Virus record (IMG/VR): IMGVR_UViG_3300028592_000015 | Location: 1 to 52,514 of that record | Reading direction: 5' to 3' (one strand) | Length of the DNA stretch: 52,514 nucleotides | Source of the DNA: a virus | Shown: piece after piece, positions 16,428 to 24,619 of the stretch | Layout: the number at the start of each line of letters is the position of its first letter | Numbering within the stretch: position 1 is the first letter of the stretch | Notes under the pieces: model-generated | What the model was told of the DNA's origin: nothing | Seen by the model: the letters and a program-made list of their open reading frames with translations, nothing else | Databases searched by the model: none | Translations under genes and position numbers: made by a program

Positions 16428-17491
16428 GACGATACCGCCTCCTTGATCATCGACGTGATTTGCGGCCACTGCTTCAGCGCCCCGCGATACCGATCCATCG
16501 TGTCGAACCAGGCCCATTTGCGATCCAGCGTCATCAGAGGGCCGGGACCGGTTGGGCATGGAGAAAGGCTCTGATGGACATACCGAACAGGCTTCCCGAT
16601 CACGGCCTTCTCCCGCAGATAGAACCGACCCGTTGGCGTGGTGCGCGCTGGCCTGACTATCGGCGGCGGAAGTGGCAGCCGGTCGCTTGGCTTACTCAGT
16701 GGCGGGAGTTCTGGCTTTGCTGGCACCGAAGCACGGCGCCCGGTAATTCCCTTGCTGGTGGCCTCCGAAAGCTCCGCAGAGATCATCCTGCGAAGCGTGA
16801 TCCCGGCGCTCTTTGCCGCCCAATTGACGCTGGTGATCTTGGCGTCGATGGCGTCAGCAACTTCGCGGGCCGTGGCGTTTGGATGATCCGCGACATAGGC
16901 CGCGATCTTGTCCGCCATGGTGATGCGCTTTGCTGGCGCTGGCGTGTCCGCTGGCGGGGTTTCCGGCTTTGGCGCAGCCTGTGGCTCGACTGGCGGCTCT
17001 TCTGCCTCTGGCGGCTTCGCTACGGACGCGGCGAGGGCTTGCCGTGTCTGCGCCTTCAATGAGCGCTCGTAATCCCACCAGGACACCAGCTTGAGGCCCT
17101 TGCGGCTCGCTGTGGCGCGTACCGCGTCCTCGCTTATGCCGAGATGCTGGGCAATGAGCTTGGATGGCCAGTCTGGATGCTCGGCATGGGTAGCGAGAAC
17201 CTGAGCACGCTTGTTGCCGCGCTTGGATGGCTTGACGGACGGCGAAGTCAGGGAGGAGGTCGAAACTCCGCCATCCGTCGTGACGCCCGCCGCTTGGGTA
17301 GCGGGCGTATCGGCAGCCGGTGCATGAGGCTTGGAGGGACCCTCCGGCTGCGATGGGGTGATGCATGGGCGCAGCGCCGCGATGATGGCGGTCTGCGATA
17401 CGCGGTGAGTGCGTGCCTGCTCGGCGATGAACACGCCGAAGTCGAGGGCGATGGTGGTGGCGTCGTGGGCCGGGAGGATGGGGCTGATCAT
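16424..17491 (-). CDS. Large protein with two HTH-like segments and low-complexity linkers
   Basis: The 355-residue protein contains HPDWPSKLIAQHLGISEDAVRATASRKGL and, later, HPNATAREVADAIDAKITSVNWAAKSAGI, two GcrA/sigma-4-like HTH units. They are separated by a Pro/Ala-rich linker (PEAEEPPVEPQAAPKPETPPADTP). The C terminus (WAWFDTMDRYRGALKQWPQI) may bind a partner. No exact family is known. It is coupled by ATGA to Dcm upstream and to the helicase downstream. Confidence 0.6.
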   Translation of the reverse strand: MISPILPAHDATTIALDFGVFIAEQARTHRVSQTAIIAALRPCITPSQPEGPSKPHAPAADTPATQAAGVTTDGGVSTSSLTSPSVKPSKRGNKRAQVLATHAEHPDWPSKLIAQHLGISEDAVRATASRKGLKLVSWWDYERSLKAQTRQALAASVAKPPEAEEPPVEPQAAPKPETPPADTPAPAKRITMADKIAAYVADHPNATAREVADAIDAKITSVNWAAKSAGITLRRMISAELSEATSKGITGRRASVPAKPELPPLSKPSDRLPLPPPIVRPARTTPTGRFYLREKAVIGKPVRYVHQSLSPCPTGPGPLMTLDRKWAWFDTMDRYRGALKQWPQITSMIKEAVSS

Positions 17492-19317
17492 GCCACTGCC
17501 CTCTCAACCCGGCGCTCGGCGACAGGCTTCGCCGCGTCGGCCATGATGGCGCGCACCTCTGCCTTCATCATCGAGACCGACACGGCGTTGCCAATCTGCT
17601 TGATCTTGTCGGTCTTGGTGCCAGCGAACTCGTACTGTTGGTCCTCGTCGTTGAAGCCCATGGCCGATGCCAGCTCGTGGGGCTCGAACATGCGGAACAG
17701 GATGTCGAAGGCGGGACCGGCTTGGGCTAAGTCCACATGTCCAGTCGCGGCAATGGTCGGCACCGGCTGTTCTATATCGTGGGTGCGTGGTGGGTGGCCG
17801 GGCCGTTCGCCGTGCTGGGCGGTGATGAAGGCCAGTTCGCCGCGGTTGGCGCCTGTGATGGTTGGTAGTGGTTCGAGAGCATCGGCAGCCCGGTCCAGGC
17901 CGCCTTCGTGCGTCACCGGCAGCACGACCGCATATTCCCCGCCTTTCGCTGTGGTGATCACCGGCAAAGGCTCGGCGATATCCCGCGCGCCGTTCCCGCC
18001 CTGTGTGTGGGTGACCGGCACCACCATGCCGAACCGACCTTTGGAGGTGATGGTGGGCAGCGGCTGCTCGGAGGACGTGAGCGTCTCGCCAGAGCCGGTC
18101 CCGTAGTAGGGAGAGACGAGCGCATGGGCTCCGTCGGTCGGCGCAGTCGGAATGGGCTCGGAGACTTGGCGCGGAACACCGCCGGCACCCTGAGAGAGAA
18201 CGAACGGCTCAACCAACGCGAAGTGCTGGCCACCGGCCGTTATGGCGGGGATCGGCTCTTGCAAGCTTCGCGGGCGAGCCCCTGTGATTTCTTCCCCCTG
18301 TTTCCTCAGGGTCAGCACGACAGGCTCCACCAAGATCGGTCTGGCACAGCCGGGATGATCTTCGGCAGCCGCTCCGCCAGTCGTGATGGTTGGGAGCGGG
18401 TCGGCGACGCTCCGTGCGGCGCCGCTGTTGTGCTGAGACAGCACCAACGGCTCTCCCCTTACTGCCCGATAGCTGGTGGTGATGGTCGGCACGTCAATGC
18501 CCAGGCCGGTCATGTAGGCGGCCAGCGTATCGATGTAGCCCTGCGGCCAGCCGTATTTGACGATGCCGGCATAGATCCGGATGAGCGTCTTGGCGGCCAG
18601 CGGCTTCTTGCGGGTGTAGATCGACCGGCCCTTGATCTTCCAATCGATAATCTCCGCCGCGGCGCGCCAGGGGCGAACGTCGGCGAACTGCAGGACATTG
18701 CCCTCGCTGCGCTTGGCATGCGTCAGCGGCGCCCAGCCGAGGAGCTTCTTGTCGGAGCGGGCCTTGAGGATGAAGCGCGACCTGGTCGTGGCGTCCCCGT
18801 AGTTGGCCGCGTTGAGCTTTCGCCACTCAGGCTCGAAGCCCAGGCGCCGGATCGTGTCGATCCACGCCATGAAGTATTCGCCCTTGCGGGACTTCACCGG
18901 CTTTCCGGTACGGACGTCCACCGGACCCCAGCCGACGAATTCCCAGACGTTCTCGATGATCAGGCGTTTCACCCGCAGCTCGGTCAGCCAGGTGATGATA
19001 TGCCAAGGGTCGGACCGCTGCTGGTCCGATGTCGGCTTGCCGCCGCGGGCCACGGAATGGTGAGTGCAGGTTGGCGATGCCATCAGGAGGTCGAGATAGC
19101 CTTCTGGCACCAACAGATGCGGGCGCACCGTGGCGATGTCCTGGACGAAGTGCCGGGCCTCGGGATGGTTCATCGTGTGGGTTTCGATGGCCGTGGGCCA
19201 GTGGTTGACGCACACCAGGTCCATTTCCAGACCCAGGTCGCGCAGCGCGCGCATCGCTCCGGTGGACGAACCGCCGGCTCCGCAGAGCAAATCGGCAACA
19301 AGCATCTTCTTGGCCAT
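17488..19317 (-). CDS. dcm-like: DNA cytosine-C5 methyltransferase with repeat-rich C terminus
   Basis: The 609-residue protein starts MAKKMLVADLLCGAGG (AdoMet motif I). The presumed catalytic Cys is in ASPTCTHHS, motif VI is IIENVWEF, and motif VIII is TRSRF. After residue ~265 come about seven repeats of the form (E/Q)P(L/I/V)PTI(T/A)..(G).., each followed by a beta-like segment, and the terminal HELASAMGF and QIGNAVS motif. The extra ~200 residues replace a normal target-recognition domain. Upstream ORF extension is rejected. It probably modifies CpN sites; the target is unknown. Confidence 0.9.
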   Translation of the reverse strand: MAKKMLVADLLCGAGGSSTGAMRALRDLGLEMDLVCVNHWPTAIETHTMNHPEARHFVQDIATVRPHLLVPEGYLDLLMASPTCTHHSVARGGKPTSDQQRSDPWHIITWLTELRVKRLIIENVWEFVGWGPVDVRTGKPVKSRKGEYFMAWIDTIRRLGFEPEWRKLNAANYGDATTRSRFILKARSDKKLLGWAPLTHAKRSEGNVLQFADVRPWRAAAEIIDWKIKGRSIYTRKKPLAAKTLIRIYAGIVKYGWPQGYIDTLAAYMTGLGIDVPTITTSYRAVRGEPLVLSQHNSGAARSVADPLPTITTGGAAAEDHPGCARPILVEPVVLTLRKQGEEITGARPRSLQEPIPAITAGGQHFALVEPFVLSQGAGGVPRQVSEPIPTAPTDGAHALVSPYYGTGSGETLTSSEQPLPTITSKGRFGMVVPVTHTQGGNGARDIAEPLPVITTAKGGEYAVVLPVTHEGGLDRAADALEPLPTITGANRGELAFITAQHGERPGHPPRTHDIEQPVPTIAATGHVDLAQAGPAFDILFRMFEPHELASAMGFNDEDQQYEFAGTKTDKIKQIGNAVSVSMMKAEVRAIMADAAKPVAERRVERAVA

Positions 19318-19319
19318 GG

Positions 19320-19853
19320 CTATGCCCTTGCCTTCTTGGGTTGATGGAATGCGAGTTCGGGAAGCTGCTGGGAGGCCATATGCGTCCAGAGGCAAATCGC
19401 GTCGCACCGGTCGGCCTGAAGCTCTTCCATGGTCAGGAAGCTGCGGTTCAGCACTTCGGCCATGACCGCATCCTTGGCCTCGCCGCTGGGAAACGTGCCC
19501 CGCCCGGTGAAGGACTTGCGCGCAGTACTCGACGCGATGAGGTGCGCCCTTCCCGGCAGTCTTGCCTTCACCACGGCTCTCAGGACGGCCTGTAAGCCAA
19601 CCAGCATGGTTTGGGATGCGGGGTTGGTGTAACCGCCGCCGCTGGCCTTTATCGGGGCCTCGATGGCCACGATGGCGGGGTTGAGGACGCGCATCTGGTC
19701 GTTGAGCCAGGTCATGCCGCGCATGAAGACTTCGTCCTCTGGCGCGTCGTCCTTGCGCCACTCGACGAAGCCGCTGATGGGCGTGTCGCCTGGAATGCCG
19801 AAACACCAGCCCGTGCACTTGCCGCTGACATCGAGGGCGAGGATCGAGCGCAT
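19320..19853 (-). CDS. RuvC-like Holliday junction resolvase
   Basis: The 177-residue protein has an RNase H fold signature: ILALDVSGKCTGW at the N terminus (first Asp), VAIEAPI (Glu) and a C-terminal KDAVMAEV...ADRCDAICLW (two Asp). Phage RuvC-like enzymes resolve branched DNA before packaging. It lies between the coiled-coil protein and Dcm within the leftward operon, with 2-nt spacing. Confidence 0.85.
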   Translation of the reverse strand: MRSILALDVSGKCTGWCFGIPGDTPISGFVEWRKDDAPEDEVFMRGMTWLNDQMRVLNPAIVAIEAPIKASGGGYTNPASQTMLVGLQAVLRAVVKARLPGRAHLIASSTARKSFTGRGTFPSGEAKDAVMAEVLNRSFLTMEELQADRCDAICLWTHMASQQLPELAFHQPKKARA

Positions 19854-19855
19854 GG

Positions 19856-20335
19856 TCAGTTGACCGTCCCGCCGGTGAGTTCGTCGAGAGCCTTGCCGCC
19901 CTCTTCCTGCTCTTCGTCGGTGACCTTCTGGATTGCTTCGATGCGCTCACGGTTGGCGCGCTCGGCAAACGTCTCTTCGACGCCTTCCGGCACCTCGCCC
20001 GGCGGCAGCCAATTGTACTGGCCCGAAACATCGGCCCAGAGCTCGATCTTGGTATCGGGCATCGACGCGGCGCGCTTCTGCTTCTGCTCGAAATACTTCC
20101 GGTCCTCGGCGCGTTCGGCGAGCTTGGCCTTGAACACTTCGAGGTCCATGCCGAGTTCCTGGCACAGCATCTTGATCTTGCGCTTGGCCTTCTCACGGAT
20201 TTCGGCGGCGGCTTGGCGGTGCTTGTCGCGTTCCGCTCCAGCCTCATCGACCGTGATTTCCTCGACTTCTTCGAGGGCCTGGATCCAGTCGGAGTCGTCC
20301 GCGCTGTTCTGCAATTGTGGGGCTGCCTTGCTCAT
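19856..20335 (-). CDS. Coiled-coil/helical early protein
   Basis: The 159-residue acidic protein starts at MSKAAPQLQNSADD (ATGA with the small membrane gene). The region of residues about 30-85 is highly charged and helical (AGAERDKHRQAAAEIREKAKRKIKML). The C terminus is acidic (VTDEEQEEGGKALDEL). The family is not known. The position next to the resolvase suggests a DNA-metabolism accessory. Confidence 0.6.
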   Translation of the reverse strand: MSKAAPQLQNSADDSDWIQALEEVEEITVDEAGAERDKHRQAAAEIREKAKRKIKMLCQELGMDLEVFKAKLAERAEDRKYFEQKQKRAASMPDTKIELWADVSGQYNWLPPGEVPEGVEETFAERANRERIEAIQKVTDEEQEEGGKALDELTGGTVN

Positions 20336-20511
20336 GGCTTCACCCCGAGAAGAACAAGGGCGACGACGAACAGGGCGAATAGGGTCACTGCCAGCCATGA
20401 GGCCACGCGACGGTCTGCGGCTTCACGGATGCCGAAGTCGTCGGGCAATGAGATTGGAATGCGCTTGCGGATCGGCGCGTCTGGTGGGGCGTAGGATGGT
20501 GGTGGACGCAT
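20332..20511 (-). CDS. Small single-pass membrane protein
   Basis: This 59-residue ORF starts MRPPPSYAPPDAPIRKR, has a proline-rich N terminus and a C-terminal hydrophobic helix (LAVTLFALFVVALVLLGV). It fills the gap between the PcfJ-like gene and the coiled-coil gene, with an ATGA overlap downstream, which supports translation. The function is unknown; a tail-anchored inner-membrane protein made early could affect host envelope or superinfection. Confidence 0.6.
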   Translation of the reverse strand: MRPPPSYAPPDAPIRKRIPISLPDDFGIREAADRRVASWLAVTLFALFVVALVLLGVKP

Positions 20512-20514
20512 GGT

Positions 20515-21657
20515 TCAAGCTCCGGTTGGGGTGAGTGTTGGGCGATCTGCGGTGAGCTGTTTGGCGGCCTTGAATGCAAAGGCGCGGCATGCGTCGGTGA
20601 CCGGCGCATTGCAGGCGGCATAGACTTGATCGACTGACCAGCCGTCGGGCGAGTGCCACATACCGACCGTTGCCCGTTCCTTGCCATCGACCTTGAGGAC
20701 GGCGTAGGAACCTCGGCTGGCGTCTCGCCAGTAGCTGCCGACGCAATGGTGTTGGGTGTCGCCCTCGACATTGATGGCAAGCGGCGAGGTCAGGAGGTTG
20801 GCCTGCAGCCCGTCGGCGTCGAAAACCCACGGCTGGGTGAAGTCCTCGGCGCTGAAAACCTTGAGGCGGCTTTCCAGCATCGCGGCGTCATGTTCGCGCT
20901 TGATGCGCGCCAGCCCCCACGACGGGTTGATTTGGCCGATCATGCGGCGGGCATCACGAATGATGTGAGTGGTTTCCAGCAGGCTTCTGGCATTGCTGCG
21001 CGGGGCCAAACGGGCGGCATCGAGAGCGTTTTCGTCCAGCCACATGAAGCCGCCCAGAAGGCCGGACCTCACCTCAAGCAGTTTGACGAAATTGTCCTTC
21101 CACTCGACGCCATTCGCGACGGAAACTTTCTCCACGGTCTGCATGATCCGCATGTTGCGGGTGCGGCTGTTGTGGGCGATGCGCCGCCAAGCGGCTGGAC
21201 CAATCTCGCGACGGATGGCAGAAGGGGATGCCTGGAAAACGACGATGGCCGGGATCAGGTGGTAGAGGCCATCAACCTCGGCTTCCTTGATGTAGGGCAG
21301 CACCTGATTTGCGCGATACACCAGTTCCGGCGAATACAGGCGCCAACCTACCGCTCCGCTTTTGCGAAGCAGGTTCCCGGTGATCCGAGACATGCGGTTG
21401 CCGATCCACATGTAGAAGTTCGCGGCCTGAAACCGACGATTGAACTTTGGACCGAGCTGCGCACAGTAAAAGGCGTTGAGCGCCTTCACGTCGCCCGTCA
21501 TCGGCCGATCAACGATCTGCTCTTTGATGCGAGTTTCCCACTCGGGGATATGCGCCAGGAATGGGCGATCAAATACCTTCGCGCCTACGGTGATCGTCAT
21601 CGTGGCCGGGTCTTCGATGATCTCGTGTATGGCGGTTGGCTTGCTCATGCCGCCCAC
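20515..21657 (-). CDS. PcfJ-like protein
   Basis: The 380-residue protein has the C-terminal PcfJ-type signature INVEGDTQHHCVGSY, followed by YAVLKV, GKERATVGM and VDQVYAACNAPV. An alternative ATG three codons later (MSKPTAI) is also possible. PcfJ domains occur on conjugative plasmids and phages. The H-H-C and later Cys may bind metal, and the biochemical role is not established. It is coupled by overlap to the gene upstream. Confidence 0.75.
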   Translation of the reverse strand: MGGMSKPTAIHEIIEDPATMTITVGAKVFDRPFLAHIPEWETRIKEQIVDRPMTGDVKALNAFYCAQLGPKFNRRFQAANFYMWIGNRMSRITGNLLRKSGAVGWRLYSPELVYRANQVLPYIKEAEVDGLYHLIPAIVVFQASPSAIRREIGPAAWRRIAHNSRTRNMRIMQTVEKVSVANGVEWKDNFVKLLEVRSGLLGGFMWLDENALDAARLAPRSNARSLLETTHIIRDARRMIGQINPSWGLARIKREHDAAMLESRLKVFSAEDFTQPWVFDADGLQANLLTSPLAINVEGDTQHHCVGSYWRDASRGSYAVLKVDGKERATVGMWHSPDGWSVDQVYAACNAPVTDACRAFAFKAAKQLTADRPTLTPTGA

Positions 21658-21974
21658 CGATCTACGGCTTCGGCGCTACCTGGAGAGCAGTCTCGTGGGT
21701 CGCCAGAGCGGGTGCCGGACATGATGCGGTTGTCGTTGGCGCTCATGGTGCGGCTGCGAGCCCGAGCCCAGTCCATGTGGCGGCTGTCGACGGTGCGGTC
21801 GTCGTCGTCCAGTGCGTACCACCAGTCCTTGACGGTCCCTGCCCCGACTTCCTTGCCGCTCTCGCGGGTGATGCGGCTGGCGATGTAGCCAACCTGACCG
21901 GCCAGTTTGAGATGCGGGACGGCTGCCTTGGCGATGCGCTTGATGATGTCGCGGAGTTCGGCGCGCGGGGTCAT
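21645..21974 (-). CDS. Hypothetical early protein, HTH-like
   Basis: The 109-residue protein has a helical N terminus with ELRDIIKRIAKAAVPHLKLAGQ and KEVGAGTVKDWWYAL, which looks like a DNA-binding helix pair. The second half is low-complexity and may be disordered. ATGA overlap at 21971 and a 13-nt overlap at the downstream end. Family not recognised. Confidence 0.55.
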   Translation of the reverse strand: MTPRAELRDIIKRIAKAAVPHLKLAGQVGYIASRITRESGKEVGAGTVKDWWYALDDDDRTVDSRHMDWARARSRTMSANDNRIMSGTRSGDPRDCSPGSAEAVDRWAA

Positions 21975-22600
21975 GACTGACCACCTACGCGGTCGAGACG
22001 GTCAATCTCGGCGACTATCAGCGCGCCTGCCTTCACGAGGTTCCGACGTCGGTCGGTGGGCTTCCACCACTTTGCATCCCACGGCCATTGCATTGCTGCA
22101 TGGCCGGGATATCCGCTGTCGTGCAGCGCGTAGGAGGCGGCAGCTCTAGCTATCTCGCCTTCGCTGTGTTGGTCGTCGTGTTCGACGGTCCAGCCTTCCT
22201 CGTCGATCTGCCGGCGCCGCTCTTCGAGCACATCAACCATGCCTTGAGAGTCATCGCGGCCGCCATTCCGATTGATGCGGTCCTGCAGCAGTTCGAGAGC
22301 GTCATCCACGCGACCCTTTTCGAGCAGAACTTCGACTAGGCGATAGTCGCGAATTAGCTCTGGCACCGTGAAGGCGCGACTGTTCCATTTGGAAACGAGC
22401 TCGTCGCGATACTCGTCTTCGAGCTCGATACCGCAACCGTCGCAGCGGAGGTGATACCAAGTCTCACACTCGCCTGCGGGGTATTGATCGTCCGCCGGAT
22501 ACTCCTCGACGGTCTTTCGCATGGTGGGAGTACCGCCGCAGAACGGGCAATCATCGAAGTCGTCGTTCCGTTCTGCGCTCTCAGCGATGTTTTCCGACAT
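21971..22600 (-). CDS. Lar-like zinc finger fused to a phage helical domain
   Basis: The 209-residue protein begins with a zinc-ribbon of Lar type: CPFCGG at residue 18 and CDGCG about 35 residues later. Lar family members alleviate type I restriction. The second half (ERRRQIDEEGWTVEHDDQHSEGE...WPWDAKWW...RRRNLVKAGALIVAEIDRLDR) is a domain very common in phage early proteins and of unknown role. AAGGA precedes the start. The fusion could be an anti-restriction protein, though the family is often only a zinc-finger hypothetical. Confidence 0.7.
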   Translation of the reverse strand: MSENIAESAERNDDFDDCPFCGGTPTMRKTVEEYPADDQYPAGECETWYHLRCDGCGIELEDEYRDELVSKWNSRAFTVPELIRDYRLVEVLLEKGRVDDALELLQDRINRNGGRDDSQGMVDVLEERRRQIDEEGWTVEHDDQHSEGEIARAAASYALHDSGYPGHAAMQWPWDAKWWKPTDRRRNLVKAGALIVAEIDRLDRVGGQS

Positions 22601-22681
22601 GTCAGATCATCCTTCAGGCAATAGCTTCGCCATCGGCGCTCAAGGCGCGGGAGATGGCTGTGATGGGAAAATCGGTAGGCG

Positions 22682-22933
22682 TTATGCTGCTGCGGGCTCT
22701 ACCGAGGCCGGACGCGGTACATGCGAAGGCCACTCAAGCGTTTCCGGCCAATTCGCCGAAAACCAACCCATAGCCTTCTCGAAGTTCCGGGTGTTCAGGT
22801 CGCCGCCGTCGATGATGGCGGCAAGACGACCGCCCCCGTTGAACAGCTTCGTGCTGACAGTGGCCAACGCTGTGCCTGTTGCCTTGGCATATGCCTGGGC
22901 TACGACGGACAGTTGCTCGGTCAGTGGAAGCAT
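22682..22933 (-). CDS. Cro/CII-like early regulator
   Basis: The 83-residue protein starts MLPLTEQLSVVAQAY; LATVSTKLFNGGGRLAAI and FEKAMGWFSANWPE follow. I recall similar short regulators opposite S24 repressors in rhizobial prophages. It is the first gene of the leftward operon, directly downstream of promoter PL and its 26-bp operator, and divergent from the CI-like gene. A Cro-like or CII-like function is inferred from position and an HTH-like segment. Confidence 0.6.
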   Translation of the reverse strand: MLPLTEQLSVVAQAYAKATGTALATVSTKLFNGGGRLAAIIDGGDLNTRNFEKAMGWFSANWPETLEWPSHVPRPASVEPAAA

Positions 22934-22974
22934 TCTGGTATCACCGTAACTGCAAAGCAGGATCGTTACGACAC

Positions 22975-23003
22975 ACAATGCGGATTGTATTCCGCATTGT
23001 CAA
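22975..23003 (-). promoter_or_regulatory. Leftward early promoter with operator O1
   Basis: On the minus strand a perfect -35 box TTGACA (23003-22998), a 17-nt spacer and a -10 CATTGT (22980-22975) precede the Cro-like gene. A palindrome ACAATGCGGA-N6-TCCGCATTGT (22975..23000) overlies the spacer, the -10 box and the end of the -35 box. A dimeric repressor bound here would block polymerase. The same half-site pair recurs at 26221 and 26249. Confidence 0.85.
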
Positions 23004-23010
23004 CGGCTTT

Positions 23011-23052
23011 CTATCCGATTTTGCGGAATGTACGGACAGGCTACGTTAAAGC
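23011..23052 (+). promoter_or_regulatory. Candidate CI maintenance promoter; mRNA may be leaderless
   Basis: Only 52 nt separate operator O1 from the CI start. TTGCGG (23021-23026) and TACGTT (23042-23047) could be -35 and -10 boxes, but their spacing is a tight 15 nt. No ribosome site precedes the ATG. If TACGTT is the -10, the message would start at about the ATG, as for the leaderless lambda cI mRNA. A half-palindrome TCCG-N6-CGGA (23014..23027) overlaps the -35. Confidence 0.4.
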
Positions 23053-23829
23053 ATGTCGGAATTTGATCCCCATACCCTTGCCGGCCGCATCGAGCGGCGC
23101 CTTGAAGTCGTTGGGCTTTCACCCTCAGCCGCGTCCGAAAAGGCGATGGGCGATGGCAAGCGCGATGCGATCCGAAAAATCTATGACAAGGCCAAAAAGA
23201 ACGAGCCGTTTAGCCCGCGCATGGACACGATACGCGCGCTGGCGAAGGTACTGCGCACGACCGCATCATGGCTGACCGACGAGGTCGGTCCCGAGGAACT
23301 GCCGGATGGCAATGGTCATCTGGAGGGCCCGGGCGTGCCCCATGACGGCCCCAAGCCGACATATGCCGGCAACGTGCAGGCGGGCATGTTCCGGGCCGTT
23401 GATGAGTATTTCAACCAAGACCCCGAGGACGTGCCCGATTACGTGCTCATGGTCCCGAAATACAACCGGGTCCGCCAATACGTCTGGCGGTCTCTTGGGG
23501 ATTCAATGGACGAGGCCGGCATCCTCGACGGCATGTGGGTGGTGGGCGCGGATGCTGCCGACTACATCGACACCTATGGCGATATCGTCACAGGGGATCT
23601 CGTCGTGGTCGAGCGCGTTCGCTACCAGGGCTCCGAGCGAGAATTGACCGTCAAGGAAGTGCACTTCTTCCGGGACCGGTATGAGCTGCGCCCCGTCAGC
23701 AGCAATAAGGATCACACCCCCATTGTCGTCCAGCATGACCACTCGGTGAACGGTGACGACGAAGAAGTAAAAATCATCGGCGTCGTGCTCACTGCTTACG
23801 CCAATCTCCGGAGAACGCCTGGACGATGA
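23053..23829 (+). CDS. CI-like repressor, S24/LexA-type self-cleaving
   Basis: The 258-residue protein has an N-terminal HTH (residues about 9-75) and a C-terminal S24 peptidase domain. The putative cleavage bond is Ala110-Gly111 (VQAGMF); Ser151 (GDSM) and Lys201 (TVKEV) would form the catalytic dyad. These features predict RecA-stimulated autocleavage and SOS induction. It would bind O1 and the sites at 26221 and 26249. Its stop overlaps the next start (ATGA), so three more genes are co-expressed in the lysogen. Confidence 0.9.
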   Translation: MSEFDPHTLAGRIERRLEVVGLSPSAASEKAMGDGKRDAIRKIYDKAKKNEPFSPRMDTIRALAKVLRTTASWLTDEVGPEELPDGNGHLEGPGVPHDGPKPTYAGNVQAGMFRAVDEYFNQDPEDVPDYVLMVPKYNRVRQYVWRSLGDSMDEAGILDGMWVVGADAADYIDTYGDIVTGDLVVVERVRYQGSERELTVKEVHFFRDRYELRPVSSNKDHTPIVVQHDHSVNGDDEEVKIIGVVLTAYANLRRTPGR

Positions 23830-24170
23830 AGCGTTTGATTTTCTTGACGCTATGCGCGCTTTCCGGACCGGCAATGGCTCTGGAGCCGAACGACGTGCAG
23901 AAATGCTGGAACATCATGCCGACGCAAATTGGCATCGGCGCAGAGGTTGAAATCGACATCGTTCTGGCCGCTGATGGCAGTGTCTCGAAGGCAGAGATCA
24001 CCAGGTATTCGCCGGACAACGATCTGGGCTACGACTTGGCGCGCGGAGCCTATCGGGCCGTGATCGCTTGCTCCCCTTATGTAGACTCTGAAGCCGGGCC
24101 CGTTTCCCTCCGTCTCGTGGTTGATGAGCAAGAGGCGCCGGCGAGCATTCCGCTTCCCGGCTCTCAATGA
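23826..24170 (+). CDS. Secreted TolA domain III-like protein
   Basis: The 114-residue protein has a signal peptide (MKRLIFLTLCALSGPAMA). The mature part has C27-W, then EVEIDIVLAADGSVSKAEI, S-P-D-N, ARGAYRAVIACSPY with C82. This matches the C-terminal domain of alphaproteobacterial TolA (including the two Cys). TolA links inner and outer membranes and is used as a receptor by filamentous phages and colicins. This copy lacks the membrane anchor and the long helix, so it would be a free periplasmic domain. It is co-translated with the repressor. Confidence 0.75.
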   Translation: MKRLIFLTLCALSGPAMALEPNDVQKCWNIMPTQIGIGAEVEIDIVLAADGSVSKAEITRYSPDNDLGYDLARGAYRAVIACSPYVDSEAGPVSLRLVVDEQEAPASIPLPGSQ

Positions 24171-24619
24171 CACCCGGCGACCGCCTTCGGCAGGCAAGAT
24201 TGCTGGCTGGCTTCAAGTCAGCCACGAAGGCTGCTGCTGCGGCTGGTATGTCCGAATCGTCTTATCGGGCGCACGAGAATGGGCAGAACGCATTCACCCC
24301 AGAGCAGGCCCAGCACTATGCCTCAGTATTCGGCTGCGATCCGGTATGGTTGCTAATCGGCCCGTATGCCGAGGTGGACGATGATGGGCCGGCGGAAACG
24401 ATCGCGGCCGTCACGCTGTCCAGTTCGGCCATTCTCGCCGCCTTGGTGCAGTCCTTGCACGACAAGGGTGTCCTGAGTGGGGAGGAGACGGTTGAGTTAT
24501 ACGAAACTGCCCTCCTGCTGCTGGAACAGCAACAAGCGATGGCCGATGCGACGCCCGGCCTTGGCCGGATAATGGATATGGCGCGAGAGCTGATCGAAAA
24601 ACACCTGAGGCCCGAATGA
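24167..24619 (+). CDS. Second XRE-type regulator in the immunity operon
   Basis: The 150-residue protein has an HTH (GDRLRQARLLAGFKSATKAAAAAGMSESSYRAHENG, residues about 4-38). The region after residue 65 is helical with a Ser/Ala-rich stretch, and it ends MDMARELIEKHLRPE, suggesting oligomerisation. It is coupled by ATGA overlaps to its neighbours. It might control the RelA/SpoT-domain gene opposite or fine-tune immunity. Confidence 0.75.
   Translation: MTPGDRLRQARLLAGFKSATKAAAAAGMSESSYRAHENGQNAFTPEQAQHYASVFGCDPVWLLIGPYAEVDDDGPAETIAAVTLSSSAILAALVQSLHDKGVLSGEETVELYETALLLLEQQQAMADATPGLGRIMDMARELIEKHLRPE

Noticed and set aside
17750-18480. Tandem DNA repeat or CRISPR-like array inside the methyltransferase
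   Set aside because: The repeats are protein-level and degenerate at DNA level with irregular spacing; no CRISPR features.
17908-19344. 478-residue plus-strand frame opposite the methyltransferase
   Set aside because: Shadow of the repeat-rich methyltransferase; Arg/Gly-rich with no family motif or ribosome site.
19318-20247. Long N-terminal extension of the methyltransferase frame
   Set aside because: It overlaps three supported genes in other frames; its Arg/Ser-rich sequence has no motif, and AdoMet motif I begins right after MAKKML at 19317.
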